Source of the DNA: Pomacea canaliculata
Lineage: Eukaryota; Mollusca; Gastropoda; Architaenioglossa; Ampullariidae
Direction of reading: 5' to 3'
NCBI RefSeq assembly: GCF_003073045.1
Contig: NC_037591.1
Span: 27,437,319-27,501,318, forward strand
DNA: 64,000 nucleotides
Shown: piece by piece, positions 48,394 through 61,855 of the stretch
How positions within the stretch are numbered: position 1 is the first letter of the stretch
How the letters are laid out: each line of letters begins with the position of its first letter
Notes under the pieces: generated by a model
The model's database searches: none
What the model was told of the DNA's origin: nothing
Seen by the model: only the letters and a program-made list of their open reading frames with translations
Program-made: the position numbers and the translations under genes

Positions 48394-50569
48394 TTTTAGA
48401 GCGATAAAGCGAGATACTACACCTATATAGTCCTTCGAGTAATAAGGGGGCGCTACACCTGTCTGGTCTTTAGAGTGACAACTCTTGTAGCCGAACTCTT
48501 GTAGAAGTTGTTAGAGCATCACCGTGCAGCAGACCACACAGCAAGATATTACTCCTGCAATATTTTTCACAGCGCTATAAGTGAAAAGCTGCTACAATTC
48601 TGTGTCCACGAGCTTTATGGTCATGAACTTTAGTCGGTGAATGCGTGTACTTTCTGCACCCTTCTATGATGGCCGTCAGATCTGTACATGCATAATATAT
48701 TTTGAATGGCTGAAGTTAATTTGTGACTACATGGCTGTGCATTTATGACTCCAAACTAAGAATAAAATGTTCCTAAGCTGCCAGCCACCTACCCCAATCC
48801 CTTCAGAAAAAAATGTTTGCTTCTCAGACGACATGTTGCGTAGGGCGTGTTACATCTAACACTATTTGTGACAGCTTCAAGAGACCTGAGCCAGCGGTAA
48901 CAGATTGTTGTACCCGACTTTTCAAACTCAAAAAATTGTTCTGGAAGCGGAAAGAGATTAATCTAGCCATGACATCCGTACAGTTATACATTGACAAACC
49001 TGAGAATTAACGGGCACTGTTGTTGTCATTGGTAAATGTTGCTGCTACTGGTATATTCATATTTCATAATCGACAGAAATTGAAGGAATAAATGCAATAT
49101 GTGATATAGCAGCTGGGAGGGATGATTTTATAGACGGACTTCCTGACAAAGAGGATTGAACTGTCGCTGGCTGACAAATACAGCATATTGTAAATGAAAA
49201 TTAACATTAGAAAAGTTCGGAAGGTATTTTAACTTAAAGAAAAGAAGCTGAAAATGTAAATAGGGGGACTGAACGAACGGAGGAAAGAAAAGAAAGGGAC
49301 AGAATTCTCGTTGAGGAGGCTTACATGAAGCAGAAGTGTACAACTGCTCTGACAGTCCTCTTTGTCAAAATGGCGGCGGCCGCCTACTTACGGTGTCTTG
49401 GTCATTAGTGTGATTTCACGAGTTGATAACTCTCTCTCGCAACAATTATCCTGGAACATCGGCATTTTCTTCAGGGTCTACTGAATTACAAGAGGCTTGA
49501 CGCAATGAAGGACGATTTCACGTTCTCAAAATACTCACTGGTCCCTTCACACACCTCGGTCTGCCTCCCTCTCCTGCCGCGTCTTATGCAGCAACCTCCT
49601 GTTTGTCTTTCTTGATCTTGAGGTATGAAAAAAGAATAGCAATGAAAAAGAGAGAGAGAGAAACAGAAAGAAAATTAAATTAAAGGAATAACCCCCCCCC
49701 CAAAAAAAAAAAAAACCCCAACAAAACAACAACCAAACAAAGGAAAAAAAAAAAAGGAAAAAAAAAGGAAGAGATTATTTTTTCCATGGAAAGAGGAACA
49801 AATCAAAAGCATTATCTTCCTATCTTTTAGCCTGACGTTCTGACTGTTCGTCTTTTCGTCCATTCGTCAATCTCACTAAAACAATCACTGTTTATAACGT
49901 CCGGGTAGGGTACAGTAGTGGGTATCAAATGCTGACAAATTCACAACACTTGACTCATCTTTCAGCTCGACACATGCGTCGCTCCAGACAGGCATTGTCT
50001 TACAGCACTCCTCACATTGTTTAAGACCTCATTTGCATTTGAGGAGACGTTTTGAGATGGCAGCTCACATCCCTCGGGGTCGATAGGCAGGTAGGGGTCA
50101 AGACGGCGGGGTCCAGTCTGGGTGCCGCTTGTGAGAAACCGTCTGGGATCTGAGCGAGGAGGAGCAGCGGGGAGGGAAGGAGAGTGGAGGGGGACCCTGC
50201 AACTGGACGGTGTCTGTGATTAGATCTGATTTGATGAAAGGAGCGTCGGGTACATTAAGCTGATAAACTACTGGCAGGGTATTATTTTGAGCTCTAGACT
50301 GACTTCAGTTGCAAGTGAGCCTTGAAGCCTTCTGAGTCTGGCCGTGCGGAGTTGCGCCTGTTCGAATCTCATGACCCTCGCGGGTCGGATGCAATGATCT
50401 TGTCGAGAAAAAGGTTAGTAGGGTCAAGGCTGGTAAAGGTCACGAGGTTCTACGTCGAGGAACAAACTGTCCAATGCAAAAAGCAGCAGGGGGCTAGGGG
50501 TACGGATAGAGGTAGAAAGTGACTGATGACCTCAAAGGAAAGTACGAGAAACGTCACGTAACCGAGCTG

Positions 50570-50640
50570 GAGGGGTTGGGGTGGGATCGGGGTGGGAGTT
50601 GGGCCGGGTGGGGTGGGCTGGAGGATGGGGGGCGGTGCAT
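50570..50640 (+). other. G-rich tract, possible G-quadruplex
   Basis: A run of more than six GGG or GGGG blocks at short spacing on the plus strand (GGGTTGGGGTGGG, then GGGTGGGGTGGG and GGGGGGCGG). This is enough for intramolecular four-stranded folding in principle. No gene overlaps it. Confidence 0.5.
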
Positions 50641-53600
50641 AGCAGATTGGCTGAACGAACTGAGACAAAGCTGGTGTCACGGGTCGTGTTCCGTCATTTG
50701 AAAGTCGCTCAAAGACTTGTCAGGCGGTCGGGCCTGCGTATCGGGAAGAGGCCTCTCCATATGACTGTAGCAACAGCGGCTGGCGGATACTCAACTGTCT
50801 CTTTCATCTTCTAGCAAAGAAAACAAAAATTGGTAAAGTTGGAAGCTGCAGCAATGTACCAGCCAACCATCGTAGAACAAGGCGGGATGGAGTATTCACG
50901 AATGGAGCAAGAAGCTTTATTGAAAGGTGGGCGATAGAAATCAAATGTTTGTTTCCCCTACAACTTATTTGTTGTCACAAAGAAGGACGATTTTCCAGAG
51001 CGGTAAACATAAACACGTCTGTCACCATAACTTTACAGCTAGTGCTCGTCCGAGTCTATGTGAAGGTTTAATTGGTTGGACAAACTTGTACTTGCATTGC
51101 CGATCGGAGAAAATAATTCAAATCTTAGGAGGCTATACATTCTTTGATAAACGACAAATGTATGATAGTGAATGACATAAAATGGATAGACATCGCGTAG
51201 TACATTTCCTATGTACCAAATGAACTGTTATAATGAACTGTATAAATTATAATGCAAAACCATTAACTATTAACATTTTATACATATTTACATTCAAAAA
51301 AGAATTTTTAAAGGTTTACATTGTCATGACAAAGAATTGCTCTTCTGGGACCAATATGGTTCCATGCTATACTTATTTCCTAAAAAGCAGGATGCCCTGT
51401 CTATAAATACATAAAGTCCGTGTGCAGTTTAAAATAGTTGTAACTTTGTAAGTAAATGTGACATTATCTGTAAAAAGGACTAGAAAGAATAAATACTTAA
51501 AACTTTTATTGTTTTTGTTAATTTTCAACATATCCACCATCACTACTCATACAAAGGGTTCTGTAGTTCTCGAAAAACATTTTCAATCTGATTTTCAGTA
51601 CTATCAGCAATCACATCCAAAGTCATCTAAAGATGGAGGTTTGTTTTTAATAAACATTAATTTTACCATGTCCCCCGCCCCCATCTGTAATGATTTTAAT
51701 AACTTTTTTGGACTTGCCTCAAAGGTTTCTTTTACGGATGCTATAGTTTGTTCACCAAACGTGGGTCATCATCGACAGAACCTGTTTCTTCAAATTTTTA
51801 TATCCACTTTGATATGAAGTTCTTGTGTGGTGCTTCTTTCTTGTACTTGATTCTAGACCTTTAGACAACATTAACATATCTTAGTACAGCCAAGCATAAA
51901 ACACAATGTACTTTCTCTCCTAGTGAAGTCATGAATCACCAGTGATTATGAAAAATAACTTTTAAGTTTCATTTTAAAAATTAAACTTTTAATGACTAAA
52001 AACTAGACGCATCATCTTTCTAATCCTTTTTGCAGTTTATTTTTCTCAGATATACTTACAAAGTTACAGTTATTTCAAATTGCACGCGTACTTTATGGAC
52101 ACCTTCTATTTTGAAGCTGGTTTTGTAAACAACACAAACCTGCTTTACAAATGGGAAACTATGGTAGGCTCCTTCTCTGTTGGGTTTTCATAAAGTGCTT
52201 GCCATGGTATCTGTACAAGCAATGTTGTGTAAAAATGAAACGTGGGCATCAAACGTGTCTTACAATTTATTCACCATCATTCACGCATTTATATATTCAT
52301 AAATCTTTTGCTATTTCTCTTTCTCTCAAACTCAAATACACACACACACGGACACAGGTGTACACACTAGACAGTCCGTCATGTAAAGATTTGGAAGATA
52401 CTGCGTTTTGTGGGATAATAAAATTATGATGTAGATAAATAAATCCAATTTTATTTAAACAAAAGCGGTAAAAAGGCACAATCTATTTTTAGAGTGTATG
52501 ATCGTGAAATTACGCTCACCATTTATAATAGTCTTGACAGCATTTTCATGTAAGTTTTTGCCTGGCCTGTATCAAGAGTACCTTGTAATGAACGAAACTC
52601 GTTTAGGAAGGGAAGTAGGTACTCTTACACCTCTATACGCCTTGACAGAGCGCAACACTCGATCCCATCATCTGATGACTGTGGTGAGAGAGAGAGAGGG
52701 GGGAGGGGCATGCCTCTACGTCTACCTGAACACCTTTGATGTTTACGTTTTCAATCTCTCCGCCACCCACTCTCTCACTTCCCACACTGCCTGTCCCTCG
52801 CGGCCTGTCCATCGACTCCTTGTTCGAGTGCAGCCGTGCACTGCACCCACGGCGCCGCGTTCCGCTTCGTTGGTTTCCGCTGACCGGCGCGACACCTGGC
52901 GGATCGCCACCAAACTCGTTTGGGTCTTGTGGCAAAGAGGGAAGGGGTGGATGGGATGGGGAGGGGTGATAACTGACTTTGGCAGACGATAACGGGCGAC
53001 TTTCTGTCGCGAGAACAATGCTGAGAGTCAAGACGCCTGCTGCCTTCACATCGTAGCGGAACTAATGGCAATGAAAGTTTTTGTCGTCTTTCATCATCGC
53101 ACACTAACATAAAGCGACTGTCGCTCTTGAGCAAAGTTCGCACCGAAGGGCTTGGTGAGCGATCCTTATTTATGCCGGATCCAAGCTACGGAACCCACTG
53201 CCATTCTCAGTTCAAACCATTCAGCAGTTCCATGTCCCAAGAGGGCAATAAAGACTTTGCTGCCTCTTCATACTATTGACTCAAGAGAATATTGCTAACA
53301 GCCACCCGTGTTAGTCTATTGGCTATAAGTCACTTCTTTCTTAGTTATTTATTTCTGCGAGACACTAAGTTTAAAAATATGTCACCATGTAGATTATACA
53401 GTACACATGAGTAGTTCTGTTTATTTGTGCGTGTTTAAAATGTTAGCTCTTTTCCTCTCCCACCACCACCCGACTGCTCTCCGCGGCTCTCATATTGTCT
53501 AACGTAAGAAAAAAAAATGTCACGTTAAGGGCGTGATTTCTGATATGATTTGGCTATAAATAAAGTAAAATGTTTGTTTTACTAGTTTAATTTACAGTCC

Positions 53601-55270
53601 TAGTGTACAATTTTTAATTTCATTTTTGCCTTACATAAAATGTATTTCATAAATTGTAAACATTTTCTTTAAATCTCAGTTCTTGCTTTGTATAAGTGTT
53701 TTGATCAGTTTACATAAAATACTCCAGCAATGTGCGCACCATGTTATTAAATAATTCACATTTGTATTCTATAAATAGAGAAATTATTCTTGTGCTGTCT
53801 ATAATTTGCAAAGGTATTTTCAAAAACCACAACTATTTCAATGTGCTTCTCTTGCGTGATTAACTCTTGACATCTAATTTAAAATATTTGTTATCAGTAG
53901 CAAGTTTGGTCTGATGTGCATTCACGTCGCCGAAGATAAATAAATGTGACCATGCACCATGCTCAGGTGGTACCAGTCAAAGTAGGACATTTAGTGGCAG
54001 ATTGGTAATTTTAATGATTTTAAATATTATTTGATTAATTTCTGCAGTGATATCTAGAGCGTTTCTCACCGTTAGCTTAGTGCTGAGTCCATGCTTTGTC
54101 ACAGTGTTTGTCAGGAGTGAGGCAGTCACAGAATACTTCAGTGACAGAATTTCGCTTATTAGCTCAGTAGGTCCTCTTCTTCCATTTACAGAACGGAAAC
54201 TCCTGCAGCCTACACACACATCACATATATATATATTTCCTTTTCTGTCGTTCTAATTTTTTGTGCACTTAAACGGACAACAGTTCAGCTCCCCCTCCCT
54301 TTCTCTTGTATTTTTTAAAACTTAAATAATTAATTATTCAAAAACTTTTACTAACCATGTTTTTTTTTGTTTTTTTTCGATTTCTTTATTACGTCCCTTG
54401 TCAAGGGCCAAAGGCCTAAACAGTAGTGTACGATTCAGTTCTTTTTCTTTTTAACTGTCTTCTTCTCTCTCTCTCTCTCACAAACACACACAGACAGACA
54501 CACACAAACGGTAACTTTTCCGTAAATTGTGACATAAATTTGTCACTCTTCACGCTGTATGTAATTTGAAGTTGTGATGTACGCAGACATTTAGTATTTA
54601 AAACTGACACGGGAACAATTGTTGGGCCTGCAATAGCGCAGTAGGTTTGTCAGCGTCAAAAGCGTGTTCCTGGAGTTTTGATGTTTATTTTTTAAAAGAA
54701 AAAAACCCATCCTGCTTCAGCTGAATACAGGCACCCAAAGAGGAGAAAGCTACAAATTACCGAGACATGTAACAGTGACATCGGTGACTGTGGGCTGCAG
54801 GACACGCACATAAATTCAGATGACATACTGCTTGTTTCTATTCCGGAGCGTTTGCTTATTCATATTTGATGGATGTTTTTTGTTCTGAGTGGCAATATGA
54901 ATTAGTGGCGCAGGAACCGGCATAATGTGAAATGGGGGAACGGGTATTAAAAAAAGATATTGAGGAGGAGGCAAGAACGTGAACATTGTTCACTGTCAGC
55001 ATGGAGATTGCTAAACCCCCCCTCCCCAAACAAACACCACCACCACTACCACCACAAAGATAAACATCTTCAAACGCCACTGTCATTTCTTACAAGTGAA
55101 GAACTAGGATTGGATGTAGGCATTTTATGTTCTTTTAGAATTTGTGTCGATGTTTATTGGAATGTGCTGTTCTAATGCTACTGTTGGCAGACAAAACAAT
55201 TGCCTGAAAAGGATTAATAACAATGTATTGTATATCAGCTTGTCAATCGATTCTAACGTTTTTTTCTTAG

Positions 55271-56879
<1,609 letters not shown>

Positions 56880-59109
56880 GTGAGTAGTACTCAACGGCTA
56901 ACACGAGACTAGGAATGAGACACTTTGAAAGAACGACAGAAGGAAAGGATCTGTTGGCCAGCATACGATCTAATATAAAGAAAGTATACTAGGGCAGACA
57001 TTAAAAGTACATTAGAAGGTTTGCCGTGCAACAAGATTTCCTCCTATCAACGACGTTATTGAAATTAGACTCGGGCAATAATAGGCCGGCCATGTATTCA
57101 CAATACATTAATACATGTGTATATGTATACCAAGTGTTTATATGTAAACAACATCACTCAAAGAATACTAAGAGTACAAGGCAGAGAGGAGAGATATATT
57201 ATGGTTGATAGTTTAAAGAAATATATACCCTACGTCGACGCTTTGGTAAGAGTACGCCTCCGCTTACAGTGACAAAGTGTAGTTGACAGGCCTTACTTCA
57301 CTCGGGTGGCTGTGAAAGCGCCCAGGACCTTGAACTTTTTTTTCACGAGAATTAAAAAAAGGTTACATGAGCGGTTTCTAGGGCCTGCAAAAGGCTGCTA
57401 TACCGACTAAAATTTAGATCATAGCGATTTGACTGCAATAAAATGGGGTTAGAAAGTGGTTTGAGGAAGAAACCCCGTAATACTCTTTCCTGAAAAAGCG
57501 AGGAGAGGGAGAGAAAAGCAAATATGAAGACAGTCTGTTATACATTCCCTTTACAAGCTTCCTGGTCTGCACGTGTGGGTTATTATTGTTATCTAAATAA
57601 GTCTTATAAATATTCTAAATCGTTGATCAGTGCGATAAAATATTGATTGGTTGATTGATTGCAGAATGATGAATAGCACTATACACATATCCAACATTAT
57701 CGGTGAATGTGTTTTGTACGACCTGTCAGCTACTAGTTTTTACCCCCATAGTTCTTGTAATTGTCCATTGTCTCTTTAATTTTAAAAAAAAGACCTGTCT
57801 ACCAGAAGAATTTGATTTACTTTAGGTCTATAACAGTGCTTACAAACTCCAAAGATGGTGGTAGTTGTTCGTGTTGAGGGAAATGCTTCCACCATTGGTG
57901 ATTTCGCACTATGCTGGATGCGGTGAGATTCCGAAGCACATCACGAGAAGTGATCAGGTGGGAAGGGGAGTGAGGCAGATTGACTGCCTTTTCATTGTCA
58001 TGACGGAAGACAGACTCCGTTTGGCCGCCGCGCACAGAGATGAACACCTTCAAGACTTCATTAAAGTTCGGCATCAGGATGAGGGGCGGCATACGGGCAC
58101 TTGAGCCATCACCTGTTACAGACAAGCTGTACCTGAGCACGGGGGGTTAGGGGATGGTGGGAAACAAGCCTATCACGAACTCGCGAGCTTCAGCGTGGGC
58201 TGCTCTCACCTCGGACACCCGTTGTGGGGCTCACCGCGCGCCAATTTGTCTTCTTGTCAGCTCCCCCCCACGCCGACCGCTTAGAAAACGAACACCTCGA
58301 CGCGTCTCGTTACCCACTCAGCGATGCGTGACGCATGCAAAACCCGCGTGCTAGCCGTCGACAAACTCAGGTGGGCCTGCGAGGCGAAATCCATCTTCAT
58401 CAAATCATACTTGCGATTGTTGGTACAAAAGAAAAGAGGGGCCAACGGCAACAAGTAACAGGGACGGAGCAAGGCGCTGCGCTCCGCTTGCCTCATCAGC
58501 ATGAGAGAAGCGGAACATCGTTCGCCTGGGTACAGTCGCTTATACAGCACCATCAATCAGATTACCCCCAGAAACAGCACGGATATCTCAAAGGTGGTGA
58601 GAGTGGGCAAACAAATACAGACAAAAAACGACAGGAGATGTCGGAAATGGGAGCAACTGGGTTAGTGGCTAGGGGATTCCTCGGCTAGGGAGGCACAGGC
58701 GGAACGGAGGGGAGGGCGAGTGGAAAGAGACATACCTGTATTCGCACACTCGGTCTCAACAAACAAGAAGGATGGAATTGATGAAAAGGGCATTGGGATT
58801 TCGATAAAGGGAGGAGACACATTCACAATTATTCTGTAGCAATTTTAAGCCACAGTGATGATCGCCTCCTTCATCTTACTGTAACGACTGGACCTCTGTC
58901 GACCATTATTCTAACATCGGTGTAGGGGGGAGGGGCGGAATTGATTGATTTTTAGCATCTGCCACTATCATTACACATCTTACAACATAATCCAATTATA
59001 AACAACAACTATTTAAAATTGACTGTAATAAACACATGCACAAGACACACATAATTCAAGATCAGTGCTGAACAAAGTTAACGGACCAAAACAGCTAACA
59101 CCAAACTGA

Positions 59110-59312
59110 GAGAGAGAGAAATACATTGATTGAAGCTTTGTGCTACAACAGCATATCTCCAGCAAGGATATGGAAAAATTATCATGGTCATTTTATAACA
59201 CATGACAGACTTTTTCTCTGTAGCTGTAGCCAATACACAGGTCGAATGTCAGAAAAATCTACATTCGTTATCAATATAAAATCGGGTGAAACTTTTTGGA
59301 CCCCCTGTATAT
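59110..59312 (+). repeat. Possible mariner-like end
   Basis: The stretch ends GAAACTTTTTGGACCCCCTG followed by TATA, the look of a Tc1/mariner terminal repeat next to a TA site. I did not find the opposite end, so the element borders are unknown. Confidence 0.3.
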
Positions 59313-59328
59313 AGCTATTAACCACCTA

Positions 59329-59700
59329 CAGCGGATTCTCTCCAATAGACCATTTTTCCCTTCGCCTTAGGAAACAACCTTTTCTACATCCTTGTCGAAG
59401 GCCTCGGAGGTACTGACAAAAATCAGTGATTCCGTTATTCGTTCGAATACATGCTTTTAGAGAATCATACATTGACATTACTGCTTTAGTAAATAGGCAA
59501 GATGTTCTAGAATTAATAAGGGCTGTCAGTAATGTCGCATGTTGGACAGAGTCATAAGCCCTTTTTAAGTCCACAAAACACGCATCCAGTTTGGCAGGTT
59601 TACTGAGATGTTTTTGAATCACCGCACACACTGAGAATGTATTATCTGCTTATTGAGTAGCCCTTCCTAGTACGAAATGAATGTATTGAAATGTGCGATG
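59329..59700 (-). mobile_element. LINE reverse-transcriptase fragment
   Basis: The minus strand encodes a piece of a non-LTR reverse transcriptase: HLSKPAKLDACFVDLKRAYD, SVQHATLL, AVMSMYDSLKACIRTNNGI, then LRGLRQGC. FVDLKRAYDSV is the A block of the catalytic palm, and LRQGC is the LRQG..LSP block. After LRQGC the similarity ends, and the FADD motif is missing. Upstream, the frame is lost in a weaker part (to about 59700). It is a 5'- and 3'-truncated dead copy; the clade is not determined. Confidence 0.8.
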
Positions 59701-60645
59701 CTAGTGAGGCTGTTAACCCAGCTGTGTAGGAGGGAATAAAGGAAAGACAGTTCTAGTTAGTAATACTTGTACTGGCAGTGACAACGACAAATAATCGCTG
59801 ACAGGGAGCCACACCCACGATACTGGTTCTTCAGAGGCACGTGGGGCATTTCTCCGAATGCAGATGACACACGCGGTAGTACTGTAGCAGGTAACAAATA
59901 ATGGATCATGCTGAAATATTGATGGATTACAGAGTAAGGAGAGAGAGACCAGAAAGGTGTGCTGGCAAAAGGACAAATTCTGTCCAGGACACCCAGTCTC
60001 TATTTTCGCAAATGGAAGCAAACGTATCAAGGATGTGGTTTGTTCAGACGAGCGGAGTCTTGGGGTGGTTTTATAGCCCACAGGTGCCAAAAGAAAACAT
60101 CGTTAAAAACGCCGACACATCTCGAAAGTCACCCTTCCCATCGGCCCCCAGCCGCTATCCTCATGGCACCCCGACAGACATCAAACGGCTACTGGCAGCG
60201 GTCCGCTCAGCCAGCACCATCCCCCTTGCTGCGACAGCCAGCGAACGTCGTCATGCAGCAGAAAGGCCGGTCGGCGTCCAGGTGTCGTCTCTCTTTCATC
60301 GCCCACCTGAAGCCCAGGATGCTACCTGTCGAGTTGGCTTCGGAATTTCTTAGAAGCACCTGTGACTCATACTTAAAAATAAGAAGCCATTAATAAAAGC
60401 CATGACAAGAGCAGTACAGCGTGAAATTGCGACAAAGAACAAGAGCCAAGTGTAAAATTACAGAGCAGGAAAGATATATATATATATCCAAAGGCCTATA
60501 CATATCTTGGCCATATGATAAAATGAAACAATATCCTCCTGTCACCTGTACCGTGTTCGGACCTTGGTGCCCGGATGTTTTGTTTGGCTAATCAATGACG
60601 TCACGCTATCAGTGGCCGTGACTCGTTTCACGCGACAGCAGTCGT

Positions 60646-60689
60646 GCTGGGTGGATATGTTACTATTGCTGGGTGGATATGATCCTATT
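60646..60689 (+). repeat. 22-base direct tandem duplication
   Basis: Two adjacent 22-base units, GCTGGGTGGATATGTTACTA and then the same start with three substitutions, just before an AATAAA at about 60697. Confidence 0.75.
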
Positions 60690-61794
60690 GATTAGCAATA
60701 AAGCCAACTGGTGCTGTAAGCTGACAGATACGACGTTCGGTTTGAACGGTCAGGATCTGGGGGTCATCTGAGGAGGGAGGTCAGATTTAATGGAGCGAGT
60801 GTTGGTTTGAGTTTTTTATGCGTCCACTTGAAAATAGCCGGGAAATGTGGAACAGAAATCATTTCCAGGAAATATATACAATTCATGACAATCCTTTGTG
60901 ACATCGGCAAGTTGTTAAAGGGAATTTAGAGACTATGGCTTCTAGGAAGGGGGAAGTATAGATTTGCACCCCAGAAATTTTGGTCTTTGCAAACAAATAA
61001 ACAATAAATAAAGCTTCAACAAAACACCAGGTTACTTCAACCAAACGGAAGAGTTGGAAGTCATTCGTGGTGAAGAATTAAAAGGAAAGATTAGTATAGA
61101 TTTGTTCTCATGTGAGGAGTGTGGTTGAAGGGAAATTAATTAAAAGACGACATTAAAAGGCGCAAGCGAGGCCGCTGCAGTTGTGGCTGGCACTGCATGG
61201 CTCCCAGAGGACTGACTGCACACAGTAATGCCCGCCGCCACTGATGTAAACTCCGCCTACTCCATGGTTGCAGTGGTAGCAAATGACTCCCAGTTTCATG
61301 CAAATTTTCCGCTACAGCCACTCAAGACAGAGCAAATGTGCATGGGCAAGAACTCCTCCGACGGCAACCGCGGAGCAGAAACAACGCATGCGTGAGCTGA
61401 ACCAATCAAAACGCTGGGCGATGTTTCCTGCTGCGGAAGAACGTCATTGTCGTCACAGGCTCGTTAGCGAGGACACTCGATAAGACAATAAGCTCGCTGC
61501 TTTAAGTACGGACATCCACAAATAAAATTTTCCGCTCGGCAAACATAACAAGAAGCTTCAGAACCCCTCCTCCCTCTAACCACGTCCACTCTCTTCCCTT
61601 CCTTCAGCGCACCGAGACGTTCAGCTACCGTAAAATCCAGACATTGCATTTCCCAGCTTGCGCTTGGTATCCGTTCCATCCCTCCCGCACATGCGCACAG
61701 AAAGGTCGCGAGCTCTGGCGAAAATTAACTCGCGCGTAATGTGGGGCTCGTGTCACGCCAGAGGGGGACGGTCAATCCGGTAATTTATGCAGGC

Positions 61795-61855
61795 GCATGC
61801 ACTTTGGAGATGTCAAGAAGGAGGCGAGCCAATTATTTGCATTTAGATTGAAGTG
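61795..61855 (+). promoter_or_regulatory. Octamer- and homeodomain-site block in a Pax3/7 intron
   Basis: CCAATTATTTGCATTTAG near 61829 joins a CAATTA homeodomain core to an exact POU octamer, ATTTGCAT. It is embedded in a GC-richer non-repetitive stretch. It resembles developmental enhancers, but conservation cannot be judged from one sequence. Confidence 0.25.

Larger units (their letters stand above)
41886..55270. other. Gene-poor region, right half
   Basis: No protein gene recognised. It contains a second dispersed repeat copy (about 46485-46990), a 27-base SRPRB exon 5 match (46916), a hAT MITE (48208), a G-rich tract (50570-50640) and simple repeats. The 164-aa frame at 52498-52992 matches nothing I know and looks like a chance frame. 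Confidence 0.5.

Noticed and set aside
50318-50375. TGTTCGAATCTC resembling a tRNA B box
   Set aside because: No matching acceptor stem, D arm or A box at the right distance, so not a tRNA gene and not a clear SINE.
52498-52992. 164-codon plus-strand frame
   Set aside because: No recognisable motif; both strands are open across the GC-rich part in several frames, as expected by chance.
57817-58140. 107-codon minus-strand frame
   Set aside because: Reads somewhat like protein, but no family, no acceptor/donor pair that clearly frames it, and the opposite strand is also open.
59901-60393. Two overlapping plus-strand frames of about 150 codons
   Set aside because: Low stop density from GC-rich sequence; no family resemblance, and the two frames compete with each other.
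60545-60770. AATAAA-containing segment resembling a solo LTR
   Set aside because: No matching partner, no confirmed TG..CA ends or target duplication; left unassigned.
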